From: JBOFLG01 sp051657745
GTDB taxonomy: Bacteria; Actinomycetota; Actinomycetes; Actinomycetales; Dermatophilaceae
Direction of reading: 5' to 3'
Assembly: GCA_051657745.1 (NCBI GenBank)
Contig: JBOFLG010000072.1
Coordinates: forward strand, 1 to 64,000
DNA length: 64,000 nt
Part shown: positions 16,500-25,355 of the stretch, piece after piece
How positions within the stretch are numbered: position 1 is the first letter of the stretch
Layout: each line of letters begins with the position of its first letter
Made by a program: the position numbers and the translations under genes
Notes under the pieces: model-generated
The model's input: the letters and a program-made list of their open reading frames with translations, nothing else
What the model was told of the DNA's origin: nothing
The model's database searches: none

Positions 16500-16561
16500 G
16501 ATCCGTCGCCGCTGCTGCTGGTCACGCAGTCAGCACGGGCCAGCGCACCAGAGTTGCCGAC

Positions 16562-17287
16562 ATGCCCTCGCCATCCACTGTCATCATCGCTCTTGTTGTG
16601 GCCAGTTCGGCCATGGCCGGTTCCGCGGCAGTGTCCACCGCATTCGCTGCCGGGCCGCAGCGGACGCCCCTTGCCGCCGCCGGTGGGGTTGACATCAACG
16701 CGCCCGACCCGGGCCGAGCCTCCCGGCCTGGGTCCGCTCCGGTGTGGTCGTGGCCGCTCTCGCCTCGACCTCCCGTCATCCGCCAGTTCGTGGCACCTCG
16801 CAGCGAGTACGGTCCGGGCCATCGGGGCCTCGACCTCGGCGGCAGTGGGGGTCTGGAGGTACGAGCCGTCAACGACGGCATCGTCCTGCATGCCGGCCGG
16901 GTCGCCGGCCGAGGCACGGTCACCGTCCGGCATGGCTCCGGGCTCGAGAGCACCTACGAGCCACTCGAGGTGCAGGTCAGCAGCGGCGATCAGGTGTCAA
17001 CCGGGGAGCCGCTGGGTGTGCTCTCGGGCTCGGTACCTGGCAGCGCGCACTGCGGATCCGCAGTGTGCCTGCATCTCGGCGCTCGGCGCAGCGGCACCTA
17101 TCTCGACCCGCTCCCGTTGCTCACCGGAGGCCGAGTGGTGCTCCTTCCGCTGACCGGCACGGCCACCACCACGGTGACACGGCCTGCCACCGGTGCGCGC
17201 CGTTCGAACAGCGTCACTATGCGGCGAGCACGTGCAGGCGGCCCGAATGGTGCATCTGGCGCCTGGCGGCGACGAGCGCCGCCCTAG
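16562..17287 (+). CDS. Secreted M23 (LytM-like) peptidase
   Basis: Predicted extracytoplasmic murein endopeptidase or LytM-like regulator, 241 aa from the ATG at 16562. An N-terminal signal peptide (MPSPSTVIIALVV...STAFA) is cleaved near residue 30. The LytM domain covers about 55-190: HRGLDLGG holds one Zn-binding His and Asp, and CLHLGARRSG stands for the usual HLH motif with its first His replaced by Cys. That may weaken or abolish zinc binding. The C-terminus is basic and low-complexity. A longer reading from a GTG at 16484 is possible but spoils the signal peptide. M23 genes are common near rpsB in actinobacteria. Confidence 0.82.
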   Translation: MPSPSTVIIALVVASSAMAGSAAVSTAFAAGPQRTPLAAAGGVDINAPDPGRASRPGSAPVWSWPLSPRPPVIRQFVAPRSEYGPGHRGLDLGGSGGLEVRAVNDGIVLHAGRVAGRGTVTVRHGSGLESTYEPLEVQVSSGDQVSTGEPLGVLSGSVPGSAHCGSAVCLHLGARRSGTYLDPLPLLTGGRVVLLPLTGTATTTVTRPATGARRSNSVTMRRARAGGPNGASGAWRRRAPP

Positions 17288-17802
17288 CCCAGCAGCGCCC
17301 AGGCGATACCCGCAAGTGCGGCGAGCGCGACGAGAACTGCCAGGCCACGCAGATTGACACTGCGGGCGCGGCTCCGTCGCAACTCGGCACGCGAGGCTGC
17401 GGAGGCGTGAATCTTGACGGATGCCGCAACTGACGGCCGTTGCGCGGGGACGGTTGGCCGGCCAGTTGCCGGTGTGGGCTCGCCGCGTGGTCGGTCCACG
17501 TGTCGGCTGGATCGAGTCTTCGGTTCGACGTACCGCTGTCGGACCTCGGAGACCCATGCCGCGACGTCGGGCCGGACATCCTCGGCAGAGCTGGGTGGGT
17601 TGTCGACCGCAGGACGTGATGCGAATGCGGGCGCCTCCACCGGCGGCGAAATCGCGCCAGTCGATTTGCTGCCTGAGTCATGTTCGGTGGCGCCACCGGT
17701 CGAGGTCGACACCGCACCTTTGGGTGTGACGGACTGGCTCCGGTCGTCGTCACGCACCACGTTCTGGCGTGTGACGGGCCGGCCCCGGTCGTCGTCAGGC
17801 AC
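17284..17802 (-). CDS. Hypothetical protein with C-terminal membrane anchor
   Basis: The 172-aa product from the GTG at 17802 is not recognised. Residues 1-28 contain an imperfect duplication (PDDDRGRPVT and RDDDRSQSVT). The middle is Pro/Ser/Arg-rich and probably disordered. The end has a basic run RRSRARSVNLRG followed by one hydrophobic segment LAVLVALAALAGIAWALLG, so it is likely tail-anchored with the bulk in the cytoplasm. Its GTG overlaps the xerC stop in the string GTGCCTGA, indicating coupling. It converges on the M23 gene with a 4-bp overlap. Confidence 0.6.
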   Translation of the reverse strand: MPDDDRGRPVTRQNVVRDDDRSQSVTPKGAVSTSTGGATEHDSGSKSTGAISPPVEAPAFASRPAVDNPPSSAEDVRPDVAAWVSEVRQRYVEPKTRSSRHVDRPRGEPTPATGRPTVPAQRPSVAASVKIHASAASRAELRRSRARSVNLRGLAVLVALAALAGIAWALLG

Positions 17803-18751
17803 GAGGATGAGCCAGCGCGAAGGACCGCTTGAGCCGGTCGACAGACACGTGGGTGTAGATCTGGGTAGACGCGAGCGAGGAGTGACCGAGCAGTTCTTGG
17901 ACCTGACGCAAGTCGGCACCGCCATCGAGTAGATGAGTGGCTGCGCTGTGCCGCAGCGCGTGGGGAGCGATGTCAGGCGCGCCCGGAACCTCCTGAGCGC
18001 ACCGATGGACGACCGCTCGGACCTGACGCTGATCGACTCGCCGCCCGCGCCGCCCCAGCAAAAGAGCCGGACCGCTGCCGGAGGTGACGAGCCTGGGCCG
18101 ACCGTCCTGGAGCCACCTCGCCACGGCCCGGCCAGCGGGCCGACCAAAGGGGACGCGCCGCTCCTTGTTGCCCTTCCCGACCACCCGGATGACTTCGGCA
18201 TCAAGATCCACATCGTCGATATCGAGGCCCACTAGTTCGCCGACCCGCGCGCCAGTGGCGTATAGCAGTTCAAGCGCAGCCAGGTCGCGCAGGTGAATGG
18301 GGTCGCCGTCGTCGGCTGCGACCGCTGCGACATCGAGCAGGGCTGCGGCTTGGAGCTGTGGGAGTACCGCGGGCAGGGTCCGTCCGCGCTTCGGCGACCC
18401 GAGACGTAGAGCCGGGTCGACCGGTATCCGCGCCGTGCGCTCGCACCACGCAAAGAATGCGCGGAGCGACGCTGAGCGACGGGCGACGCTGGCGCGCGCA
18501 CTACCGCGTGTGGACTCATGGCCGAGCCACCCTCGCAACTGAGCGAGGGTGATGCTGGCCAGGTCCGCATCAGAGACCACCCCGGCCACCTGGAGAAACG
18601 CCGCCACGTCCTGACGGTAGGCCCGCACTGTGTGTACTGATCGGCCACGCTCGACGCTCAAGTGTCGCTCGAACGCGAGAAGTGCCTCGGGTTCGAGAGT
18701 GCGATCCACCTGCGCCACGGTGTCAAACCAAAGCACCTGACGCAACGACAT
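17795..18751 (-). CDS. xerC: Tyrosine recombinase XerC
   Basis: Resolves chromosome dimers at dif with XerD. The 318-aa product has an N-terminal SAM-like core-binding domain (about 20-105) and a C-terminal catalytic domain. Visible active-site residues: R169 in TGARVGEL, K193 or K196 in GKGNKERRVP, H264 and R267 in HALRHSAATHLL, H290 in LLGHSS and nucleophile Y299 in QIYTHVS. All are intact. The ATG at 18751 is used here, but TTAGTA lies only a few nt upstream, so a GTG at 18718 (VAQVDRTLEPEALL) is possible. It follows dprA by 185 bp. Confidence 0.93.
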   Translation of the reverse strand: MSLRQVLWFDTVAQVDRTLEPEALLAFERHLSVERGRSVHTVRAYRQDVAAFLQVAGVVSDADLASITLAQLRGWLGHESTRGSARASVARRSASLRAFFAWCERTARIPVDPALRLGSPKRGRTLPAVLPQLQAAALLDVAAVAADDGDPIHLRDLAALELLYATGARVGELVGLDIDDVDLDAEVIRVVGKGNKERRVPFGRPAGRAVARWLQDGRPRLVTSGSGPALLLGRRGRRVDQRQVRAVVHRCAQEVPGAPDIAPHALRHSAATHLLDGGADLRQVQELLGHSSLASTQIYTHVSVDRLKRSFALAHPRA

Positions 18752-18936
18752 CCGTACTAATCGATCCGAAGAGTGGATGGACGACGGCGCGTGGACCTAG
18801 CCGCAACCCTCGCGGCGGTACTGCAAGCGTGAACCAGCGGCCTCCCCGCGCGACCGCGTAGGTGGCGGTGCGGCCGACGCTATCGGGAAACTCAGCCGAC
18901 ACGAAGCCAGGCTGACGACCACGGCCGGTATCCGTC

Positions 18937-20109
18937 TCAGACCCCGCGTGGGTCACCGCTAGGAGCAGTCCACGGCAGCAGGCCCGGGCTCGTCGGTGAC
19001 GCTTTGCGCCAGTCAGCTCCGACCCGCTCAACGAGGCCTTCAGCGTCGAGCACGGCAAGTGCCCGGCCGACGGCCGACGGTGGCACCCCGGCCGCGACAG
19101 CAACCGCGGCGGTGCTGGCCGAGCGCCGCAGGGGCAATGCCGACCACACGGCAAACGTCACCGGATCCAGTTCGTCGGTGGGCGCGCGAGGAGATGACGC
19201 GGGCTCGGTCAAATGCTCACCGATCCGTGCGGCAAGCTCGGCTACTTCACCGGCGTCAGTGACCAGGACCGCACCAGCCTCTCGGACCAGGGCGTGGCAA
19301 CCGGCCGAGGCGACACTCGTTACCGGGCCGGGAACCGCGCCGACCGGAAGGTGGTGCTCGCGCGCCCGACGAGCGGTGACAAGCGACCCGGAGCGAAGGC
19401 TCGCTTCGACGACCACCGTCGCTCGGGTCAGGAGTGCGATCAGCCGGTTTCGTGCGAGGAAGCGCGACCGGTACGGCGCACAACCAACTGGGACCTCGGA
19501 GACCACTGCACCGTGCCCGGACACCTCAGCGAGCAGCCCCCCATGTGCCCTCGGGTAGGGAACGTCGACACCGCAGGCGAGCACAGCCACGGTCGGCCCT
19601 CCCGCACCGAGCGCACCACGGTGAGCGGCGGCGTCGATACCGAATGCCGCACCGCTGACGACGGTAAAGCCACGAGCACATAGTCCGTCGCCGAGATCGC
19701 TGGCGACTCGCAGCCCGTACTCGGTTGCCGCCCGAGACCCGACCACGGCGACGCTGTTGTCAGTGAGTGCGGCGAGGTCGGCCTTACCGCGGACATATAG
19801 GCAGTAGGGCGGCGCGGAGAGCCGGTCGACTCCGACTGGCCACTCACCGTCTCCGGGAACGAGAACTCGAACACGGCGCGCTTCGGCTGCGTGAGCCAGG
19901 TCGTCGATGTTCAGACGAGCCAGGCGTGGTTCAAGCCGGCGTTGAGCGTCGAGTCGGCCCTCACGCAGCCGCGCCAACGCGCCTACTGCTCCGTGCTCCG
20001 TGACAGCCGCGGTGACCTCGACGTTGGCAGGCTCCACGAGAAAGGACCAGGCGACACGAGCCCATCGTTCATCCCGTTCTCGCGCAGCCAGGCGGGCTGG
20101 CACCGTCAT
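18937..20109 (-). CDS. dprA: DNA-processing protein DprA
   Basis: Loads RecA on incoming single-stranded DNA and belongs to the competence set with comM. The start is the ATG overlapping the comM stop (ATGA), giving MTVPARLAARERDERW and 390 aa. The Rossmann-like core has VAVVGSRAATEYG, TVVSGAAFGIDAAAHRGAL, VLACGVDVPYP, SRFLARNRLIALLTRATVV and EASLRSGSLVTARRA. A C-terminal winged-helix-like domain (about 325-380: LRRSASTAAVAVAAGVPPS) is kept. No competence pilus genes are in the window. Confidence 0.94.
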   Translation of the reverse strand: MTVPARLAARERDERWARVAWSFLVEPANVEVTAAVTEHGAVGALARLREGRLDAQRRLEPRLARLNIDDLAHAAEARRVRVLVPGDGEWPVGVDRLSAPPYCLYVRGKADLAALTDNSVAVVGSRAATEYGLRVASDLGDGLCARGFTVVSGAAFGIDAAAHRGALGAGGPTVAVLACGVDVPYPRAHGGLLAEVSGHGAVVSEVPVGCAPYRSRFLARNRLIALLTRATVVVEASLRSGSLVTARRAREHHLPVGAVPGPVTSVASAGCHALVREAGAVLVTDAGEVAELAARIGEHLTEPASSPRAPTDELDPVTFAVWSALPLRRSASTAAVAVAAGVPPSAVGRALAVLDAEGLVERVGADWRKASPTSPGLLPWTAPSGDPRGV

Positions 20110-21650
20110 GCGGCCGGCCCACCTTCGCCGCGGAGCAGCAGGCCCGTCGCCACGTCGTCTGGGCCGGGCACGGTCCGACCGGCGAGATCGGCTGCCGACC
20201 ATGCAACTCGGAGCACTCGGTCGTAGCCACGGAGTGAAAGTCGGCCGCGGTCGAGGGCACGGTCGAGAACAGCAGTTGTGGAGCCAGGCAGTCGGTAGGG
20301 CGGGCGCCGGAGCACGTGCCCGGGGGCTTCACCGTTGACGGCCCACCCACACTCGTGCCACCGATGCGCCTGCACGTGGCGCGCGGCTCGGACCCGCTCG
20401 GCGACCGCTCGGCTCGGCTCACCGGATGCCTCACCGATGGCCGCACGACGCACCGGAGGCACCTGCACACGTAGGTCGACCCGGTCCAGCAGGGGCCCCG
20501 ACAACCGCGAGGTGTAGGTGCGAACCGCTCGTGGATGACACGTGCAGTCGAGGCCCTTGCCATGGTGGCGACCACATGGACAGGGATTCGCCGCGATCAC
20601 GAGCAGGAAACGCGCTGGGTACCGAACGACCTGGCGGGCGCGGGCAAGCACCACCTCACCCGACTCCAGCGGTTGGCGCAGCACCTGAAGTGCAGCTGAG
20701 GAGAACTCGGGGGCCTCGTCGAGGAACAGGACGCCGTGGTGCGCACGCGAGATGGCACCCGGCAACGCGACACCGGGGCCACCTCCGGCCAGCGCAGCTA
20801 CCGACGACGTGTGGTGTGGAGCGACGAATGGCGGGGTCGGATCAAGCGCGGCGATATCACCGACATGTCCGGTCAGGGACCGGATGGCGTGAACCTCCAG
20901 TGCCTCCTCGTGCGCCAGTGGCGGGAGGATCGTCACCAGCCGCTCGGCCAGCATCGTCTTCCCGACCCCGGGCGGGCCGGTGAGGTGTACGTGGTGGGCG
21001 CCGGTCGCGGCTAGTTCAAGTGCGTGCCTGGCCTCCGGCTGGCCGACGACGTCGGCGAGGTCGACACGAGCCGCCGCCGGAGCCGACGGAGGTGCCACGA
21101 TATCGGCCGACGGTAGCGCACCGCCGAACTCGACCGATCGATACCACGCGACGACCTCACCCAACGTCGATGCGCCATGAACGGTCATCCCGTCGACCAA
21201 CTGCGCCTCCGCGACATTCTCGCGAGGCACAACAGCCCGCCGGACACCGCGTCGGCACGCTTCCAGCACAGCCGGGAGCACCCCGCGCACCCCGCGGATA
21301 CGTCCGTCGAGCGCAAGCTCACCAAGGTGAACGACCTCCGCCGCGAGGGGTGACCGGACGACACCTGCGGCACTGAGCACCGCGACCGCGATCGGCAGGT
21401 CGAAACCCGCGCCGCGCTTGGGGATCGACGCCGGCGACAAGTTGACGGTCACCCGGTGTGGCGGCACTGCGACCCCTGCGGTCGCCGCCGCGGGCCGGAT
21501 CCGGTCGGGCGCACCCGCACACGCTGCATCCGGGAGACCACCGACCGAGAAATACGGGAGGCCGGACCCGATGTGTGCCTCGACGTCAACCATCGCGCCG
21601 TCGAGTCCGACAAGTGCCACGGCGCGGGTGCGACCTAAACCGAATGTCAT
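20106..21650 (-). CDS. comM: Mg-chelatase-like AAA ATPase ComM (YifB)
   Basis: ComM-type hexameric helicase, known to promote branch migration during transformation in other bacteria. The start is the ATG overlapping the yraN stop (MTFGLGRTRAVALVGL), giving 514 aa. The N-terminal ChlI-like domain is followed by AAA+ with Walker A GPPGVGKTML, Walker B GVLFLDEAPEF, and the Cys set NPCPCGRHHGKGLDCTC typical of the family. The C-terminal Mg-chelatase domain follows. It overlaps both neighbours by 4 nt, so yraN-comM-dprA are one translation unit. Confidence 0.94.
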   Translation of the reverse strand: MTFGLGRTRAVALVGLDGAMVDVEAHIGSGLPYFSVGGLPDAACAGAPDRIRPAAATAGVAVPPHRVTVNLSPASIPKRGAGFDLPIAVAVLSAAGVVRSPLAAEVVHLGELALDGRIRGVRGVLPAVLEACRRGVRRAVVPRENVAEAQLVDGMTVHGASTLGEVVAWYRSVEFGGALPSADIVAPPSAPAAARVDLADVVGQPEARHALELAATGAHHVHLTGPPGVGKTMLAERLVTILPPLAHEEALEVHAIRSLTGHVGDIAALDPTPPFVAPHHTSSVAALAGGGPGVALPGAISRAHHGVLFLDEAPEFSSAALQVLRQPLESGEVVLARARQVVRYPARFLLVIAANPCPCGRHHGKGLDCTCHPRAVRTYTSRLSGPLLDRVDLRVQVPPVRRAAIGEASGEPSRAVAERVRAARHVQAHRWHECGWAVNGEAPGHVLRRPPYRLPGSTTAVLDRALDRGRLSLRGYDRVLRVAWSAADLAGRTVPGPDDVATGLLLRGEGGPAA

Positions 21651-22051
21651 GCGTCCACCCCGACCACGTGCCGCACGATCGGTGGCTGCCCGGGCTGGCA
21701 TAACACTCCGACGACGTCGATCCGTACCTGGTCGCGGTGCACGTCATGGCTGGCCAACCAGGCTGCCGCAAGTCGCCGCAGCCGAAGCGCCTTAGCGGTG
21801 GTGACGGCCTCGACTGGCATGCCGTATCCGGTGGAACTGCGCGCCTTCACCTCGCAGATGACGAGGCACCTCGCATCGACCGCGACGATGTCGATCTCCC
21901 CGTGCTCACACCGCCAGTTTCGGTCGAGCACGCGCAGCCCGATGTCGCATAGATATCGCTCGGCCAGTTGCTCCCCATAGCGGCCCAACGCACCAGGATC
22001 GGGACGAGTACGGGGCGTGACGGCCGCAGCGCGATCGGCAGAAGTGGACAT
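21647..22051 (-). CDS. YraN family (UPF0102) endonuclease-fold protein
   Basis: A 134-aa protein of the Holliday-resolvase-like nuclease fold; the cellular role is not firmly known. Motifs: GRYGEQLAERYL near residue 20, RNWRCEHGEIDIVAVD with the D/E metal site, and VICEVKARSSTGYG with E-x-K. The start MSTSADRAAAV is chosen by length; an ATG at 22129 would add 26 residues. No good ribosome binding site is visible. It overlaps comM by 4 nt. Confidence 0.88.
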   Translation of the reverse strand: MSTSADRAAAVTPRTRPDPGALGRYGEQLAERYLCDIGLRVLDRNWRCEHGEIDIVAVDARCLVICEVKARSSTGYGMPVEAVTTAKALRLRRLAAAWLASHDVHRDQVRIDVVGVLCQPGQPPIVRHVVGVDA

Positions 22052-22167
22052 AGCCCACAGCCAACAGCGACCACCGAGGCCAGGACCACCGACTGTCCCC
22101 GGCCACGCCGAACCTGTGGATGACGACATCGCTGCGGTGTGCCTGTGGACGCCGCGACATCGCGGCC

Positions 22168-22482
22168 CTAGAACTCGCCCTTCGGCACATCGAGCTCGCT
22201 CTTGGCGAGTTCCTCGACGTTGACGTCCTTGAACGTCACCACCCGCACGGTCTTCGCAAATCGGGCTGGTCGGTAGATGTCCCACACCCAGGCGTCATGC
22301 ATGGTGACATCAAAGAACACCTCACCACCGTCGCTCCGGACGTTCACGTCGACGCTGTTGCAGAGGTAGAAGCGCCGCTCGGTCTCGACGACGTGCGTGA
22401 ACAACCCGACGACATCGCGGTACTCGCGGTAGAGCGCGAGTTCTGCCTCACTCTCGTACTTCTCGAGATCCTCCGAACTCAT
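22168..22482 (-). CDS. DUF2469 conserved actinobacterial protein
   Basis: A 104-aa soluble acidic protein of a family nearly restricted to Actinobacteria and usually found next to rnhB. Visible conserved text: MSSEDLEKYESEAELALYRE, FTHVVETERRFYLCN, and MHDAWVWDIYRPARFAKTV. The function is unknown. The ATG overlaps the rnhB stop by 4 nt. Confidence 0.92.
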   Translation of the reverse strand: MSSEDLEKYESEAELALYREYRDVVGLFTHVVETERRFYLCNSVDVNVRSDGGEVFFDVTMHDAWVWDIYRPARFAKTVRVVTFKDVNVEELAKSELDVPKGEF

Positions 22483-23192
22483 ACCTCTCCCACTCCCGCG
22501 CCCACGGCGCGATCATCGTCGACGACCCCGGGCAGCCGCCACGACGTGCGATGCCACGCCGACGGCCCATGACGCCGAAGCGCGGCAACATGGTCGGGCG
22601 CGGCGTACCCCTTGTTCTCCACCCAGCCGTACTCCGGGTGGGCCGCACCGAGACCGACCATCAGTCGGTCCCGAGTTACCTTGGCGAGCACCGAGGCGGC
22701 CGCCACGGACGAGCACCGCAGGTCAGCCTTGATCATCGTCGTCACCGGGGGGGCCGGGACACGGTTCGGCGTGAAGGCCAGCAGACCGACATCCTCGGGG
22801 CAGGTGAGCCAATCGTGGTTGCCGTCGAGGATGACCAGATCGGGCCGGACCTCGAGCGTCGCCAACGCACGCATCCCAGCCAGTCGGAGCGCGGCGAGGA
22901 TGCCGACCTCGTCGACCTCCGCAGCCGACGCATGCGCCACCGCATGCGCCAGTGCCCACCGCTCGATTCGGGGCACCAGATGCGCTCGCGCCACCGGCTG
23001 AAGCAGTTTGGAATCGCGGACCCCCTGAGGTGCGGAACGGCACTGCTCATCGATGACCACGACACCGACACTGACCGGGCCGGCGAGGGCACCGCGGCCG
23101 ACCTCATCGATACCCGCAAGAATCCGATGACCCGCACGCTGGAGGGCGCGTTCGACGCGAAGACTGGGTCGACGCGAGACCGCCCGGGTCAC
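22479..23192 (-). CDS. rnhB: Ribonuclease HII
   Basis: Removes ribonucleotides and RNA primers from RNA:DNA hybrids. The 237-aa product shows the active-site acidic residues in AGIDEVGRGALAGPV, the second metal site in VRPDLVILDGNHD, and KADLRCSSVAAASVLAKVTRD. The length is typical. The start overlaps the stop of the upstream signal peptidase gene, and its own stop overlaps the DUF2469 start, so the genes are cotranslated. Confidence 0.95.
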   Translation of the reverse strand: MTRAVSRRPSLRVERALQRAGHRILAGIDEVGRGALAGPVSVGVVVIDEQCRSAPQGVRDSKLLQPVARAHLVPRIERWALAHAVAHASAAEVDEVGILAALRLAGMRALATLEVRPDLVILDGNHDWLTCPEDVGLLAFTPNRVPAPPVTTMIKADLRCSSVAAASVLAKVTRDRLMVGLGAAHPEYGWVENKGYAAPDHVAALRRHGPSAWHRTSWRLPGVVDDDRAVGAGVGEV

Positions 23193-24094
23193 GGCGCAGA
23201 CCGAGGCGCGGGAACCTCAGCGAACGTCGCGGCATGATCGGACAACCAGGACATGCGGCCGACCGGCCACACGACGGCGACCGCGCGCCCGGTGATGTCG
23301 CCGACAGGTACCGACCCGCCCGAACCGTCCCCGGGGGGGTCGTGGAAGCGCGAGTCCTCGCTGTCACTGCGGTGATCGCCCATCACCCAGACCCGCCCCT
23401 GGGGGACAGTGATGTCGAATACCAGCGAACTGGCCAGGTCGCCAGGTTTGAGGTACGGCTCGGTGACCGGAACCTCATTGACAACCAAGCGACGCTCGCC
23501 ATCACAACAGACCACACGGTCCCCGGGGAGGCCGATCACCCGCTTGATGAGGTGGTCCTCGCTGTCGCTGGGCACCAGCCCCACAAAGCGGAGGATGTCG
23601 CCGACAGTTCCCTGGAACGCGCTGTGCTCGGCCTGCGATGGTGCCGCCAGCCACGCTCCAGGATCCTCGAAGACAACGACGTCGCCTCGAGACAGGTCCA
23701 CCGGTCCCGGAGTGAGTTTGGAGACGATCACCCGGTCGCCAACCCCCAGCGTGTCCTCCATCGAGCCGGATGGGATGAAGAACGCCTGGATGAACCACGT
23801 CTTGACAACGAATGACAGCACCAGTGCCAGCGCGAGGATCACACCAATCTCACGACCCACCGCGAGCGCACCAGACCACAACCCGTGGCCTGAACGGGCA
23901 GTTCCAGAACCGGCTCCCCGGTCGGCGCTCCGGGCACGACGCAACTCGGCACGAGCGGCACGCCTGACCCCGACCGATCGATTACTCCCCCAGCGCCCGG
24001 TGGACCCCACCGAGCGTACACCGCCCCCTCCTCGTTCGATGCGCTCGGCGCCGTCGGGCAACTCGCGGGTGGTGTCCTCTGGCTCGGCGCTCAC
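23189..24094 (-). CDS. lepB: Signal peptidase I, active copy
   Basis: Membrane serine protease that removes Sec and Tat signal peptides. The start is the GTG overlapping the stop of the upstream paralogue (GTGA), giving 301 aa. A long basic, Ser/Gly-rich cytoplasmic N-terminus (1-75) precedes one membrane helix (about 82-104). Catalytic S111 is in IPSGSMEDTL and K184 in LIKRVIGLPGD. The box E region is GDHRSDSEDSRF. All key residues are present. It lies between its inactive-looking paralogue and rnhB. Confidence 0.94.
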   Translation of the reverse strand: MSAEPEDTTRELPDGAERIERGGGGVRSVGSTGRWGSNRSVGVRRAARAELRRARSADRGAGSGTARSGHGLWSGALAVGREIGVILALALVLSFVVKTWFIQAFFIPSGSMEDTLGVGDRVIVSKLTPGPVDLSRGDVVVFEDPGAWLAAPSQAEHSAFQGTVGDILRFVGLVPSDSEDHLIKRVIGLPGDRVVCCDGERRLVVNEVPVTEPYLKPGDLASSLVFDITVPQGRVWVMGDHRSDSEDSRFHDPPGDGSGGSVPVGDITGRAVAVVWPVGRMSWLSDHAATFAEVPAPRSAP

Positions 24095-24594
24095 CGGGGT
24101 CCTCCTGCGCTGTCGACGCTGCCGAACCGATCCAACGGCCACACCCGCCACGCAACAATGCCGACGATGTCGCCCGGTTCGACGGCGCGCTCATCGGGCG
24201 TGCGCATCTCGAGCCGTCCCTCGGCGACGGCCGCCACCACATCTAGCCGACTCTGGGTGCCGATCTCAACCCCCAACCACCCAGCCGTCCTAGCCAGCAC
24301 CCGGCCGATGGGCCCCTCATCGACCGGCGTTCCGCGGTCAATGACTGCGGTGTCGGTGGTGTCGACGACGACGAGGTTGCCGGGTTCGGGCGTGCTGCGA
24401 ACCTTCCACACCACGAGACGCTCTCCGGGTATGACAGTCGGGGCCAACGCGGCAGACGGCACGACATACGTCTGAACAACGCACGCCTGAACCACCGCCG
24501 CCACCACGATCGCGATGATGGCGAGCACCACACGCTGCCGACGACGTGAAACTCGGCGGGCCGCAACAGACTCGATGTCCGGACCCAGGTTCAC
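24091..24594 (-). CDS. Signal-peptidase-I-like protein lacking catalytic Ser
   Basis: A 167-aa protein with one N-terminal membrane helix (about 22-42) and a short extracytoplasmic part. The S26 box B is recognisable as VVPSAALAPTVIPGERL, but the position of the nucleophilic Ser (P-S-x-S-M) is A49. The K-R-V-x-G-LPGD lysine motif and the GDxR box are absent. It cannot be a standard signal peptidase; a regulatory or scaffold role for the active LepB encoded next is possible. A TAGGCT box 6 nt before the GTG suggests a leaderless transcript that would include lepB and rnhB. Confidence 0.8.
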   Translation of the reverse strand: MNLGPDIESVAARRVSRRRQRVVLAIIAIVVAAVVQACVVQTYVVPSAALAPTVIPGERLVVWKVRSTPEPGNLVVVDTTDTAVIDRGTPVDEGPIGRVLARTAGWLGVEIGTQSRLDVVAAVAEGRLEMRTPDERAVEPGDIVGIVAWRVWPLDRFGSVDSAGGPR

Positions 24595-24600
24595 CCCGCG

Positions 24601-24606
24601 AGCCTA
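24601..24606 (-). promoter_or_regulatory. -10 box, likely leaderless start of lepB-rnhB operon
   Basis: On the minus strand TAGGCT ends 6 nt before the GTG at 24594. No ribosome binding site is present. Confidence 0.45.
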
Positions 24607-24659
24607 ATCGTCGGTCGCGGACACGTCCTGGGATGGGCGCAGCGCATCCCGATGAGAAT

Positions 24660-25019
24660 TCAGCGCGCCGCGGGTGTCTCGCGCTTCTCTTTGATCTTGG
24701 CCGCCTTGCCCCGAAGGTCGCGAAGGTAATAGAGCTTCGCGCGTCGGACATCGCCACGAGTGACGACCTCAATCCGATCAACGATCGGCGTATGCAACGG
24801 AAAGGTGCGCTCGACTCCGACACCGAACGAGACCTTCCGCACGGTGAACGTCTCCCCAACCCCGCCACCGTGCCGGCGAATGACAACGCCGTGGAAGATC
24901 TGGATCCGGGACCGGGTACCCTCCACCACTTTGACGTGAACCTTGACCGTGTCGCCCGCGCGAAATACCGGGATGTCGGTCTTGATCGACGCACGGTCGA
25001 GATCATCGAAACGCTGCAT
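24660..25019 (-). CDS. rplS: 50S ribosomal protein L19
   Basis: The start is the ATG giving MQRFDDLDRASIKTDIPVF, 119 aa, the usual length. Family features are FRAGDTVKVHVKVVEG, SRIQIFHGVVIRRHGGG, FTVRKVSFGVGVERTFPLH and RRAKLYYLRDLRGKAAKIKEK. It lies at the subunit interface of the ribosome. It is separated from trmD by 336 bp of non-coding DNA, so it may have its own promoter. Confidence 0.96.
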   Translation of the reverse strand: MQRFDDLDRASIKTDIPVFRAGDTVKVHVKVVEGTRSRIQIFHGVVIRRHGGGVGETFTVRKVSFGVGVERTFPLHTPIVDRIEVVTRGDVRRAKLYYLRDLRGKAAKIKEKRETPAAR

Positions 25020-25355
25020 GATGCAATCGCTTTCTCGCGGAGTGCCACAGGTCATCCGCAGTTGTCCAATAGAGCACTGATCGACGGCATCGCCTGGGGC
25101 CGCGTGCGTGACCGGAGGAAGTCCGGGGCACTCCCCCTGTGGCGGGGGCGCATGAAAACAAGGCGTGCGCGGTCAGTGTGCCAGAGCACACCGATGGTGG
25201 CGAAATCCCGCCCGGTGGGGCGGCCGGCATACCGGTACGGGTCGAGGTTTGGTCGGGTGGCGCCGCCGTGGTCCGCCGTGATGACGGAGCGCCTGACCCA
25301 CTCGGCGTCAGGCGGTGCCGCCCGGCGCCACGCGGTGCCACCCGGCGCCACGCGG
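25020..25355. other. Gene-free stretch between trmD and rplS
   Basis: 336 bp with no protein-like frame. The trmD-proximal end holds a 20-bp tandem repeat (25312-25356) able to fold into GC hairpins, probably terminating trmD. The rplS-proximal end should hold the rplS promoter; no clear -35/-10 was found. A GTCATCCG octamer lies at 25051-25058. Confidence 0.45.
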
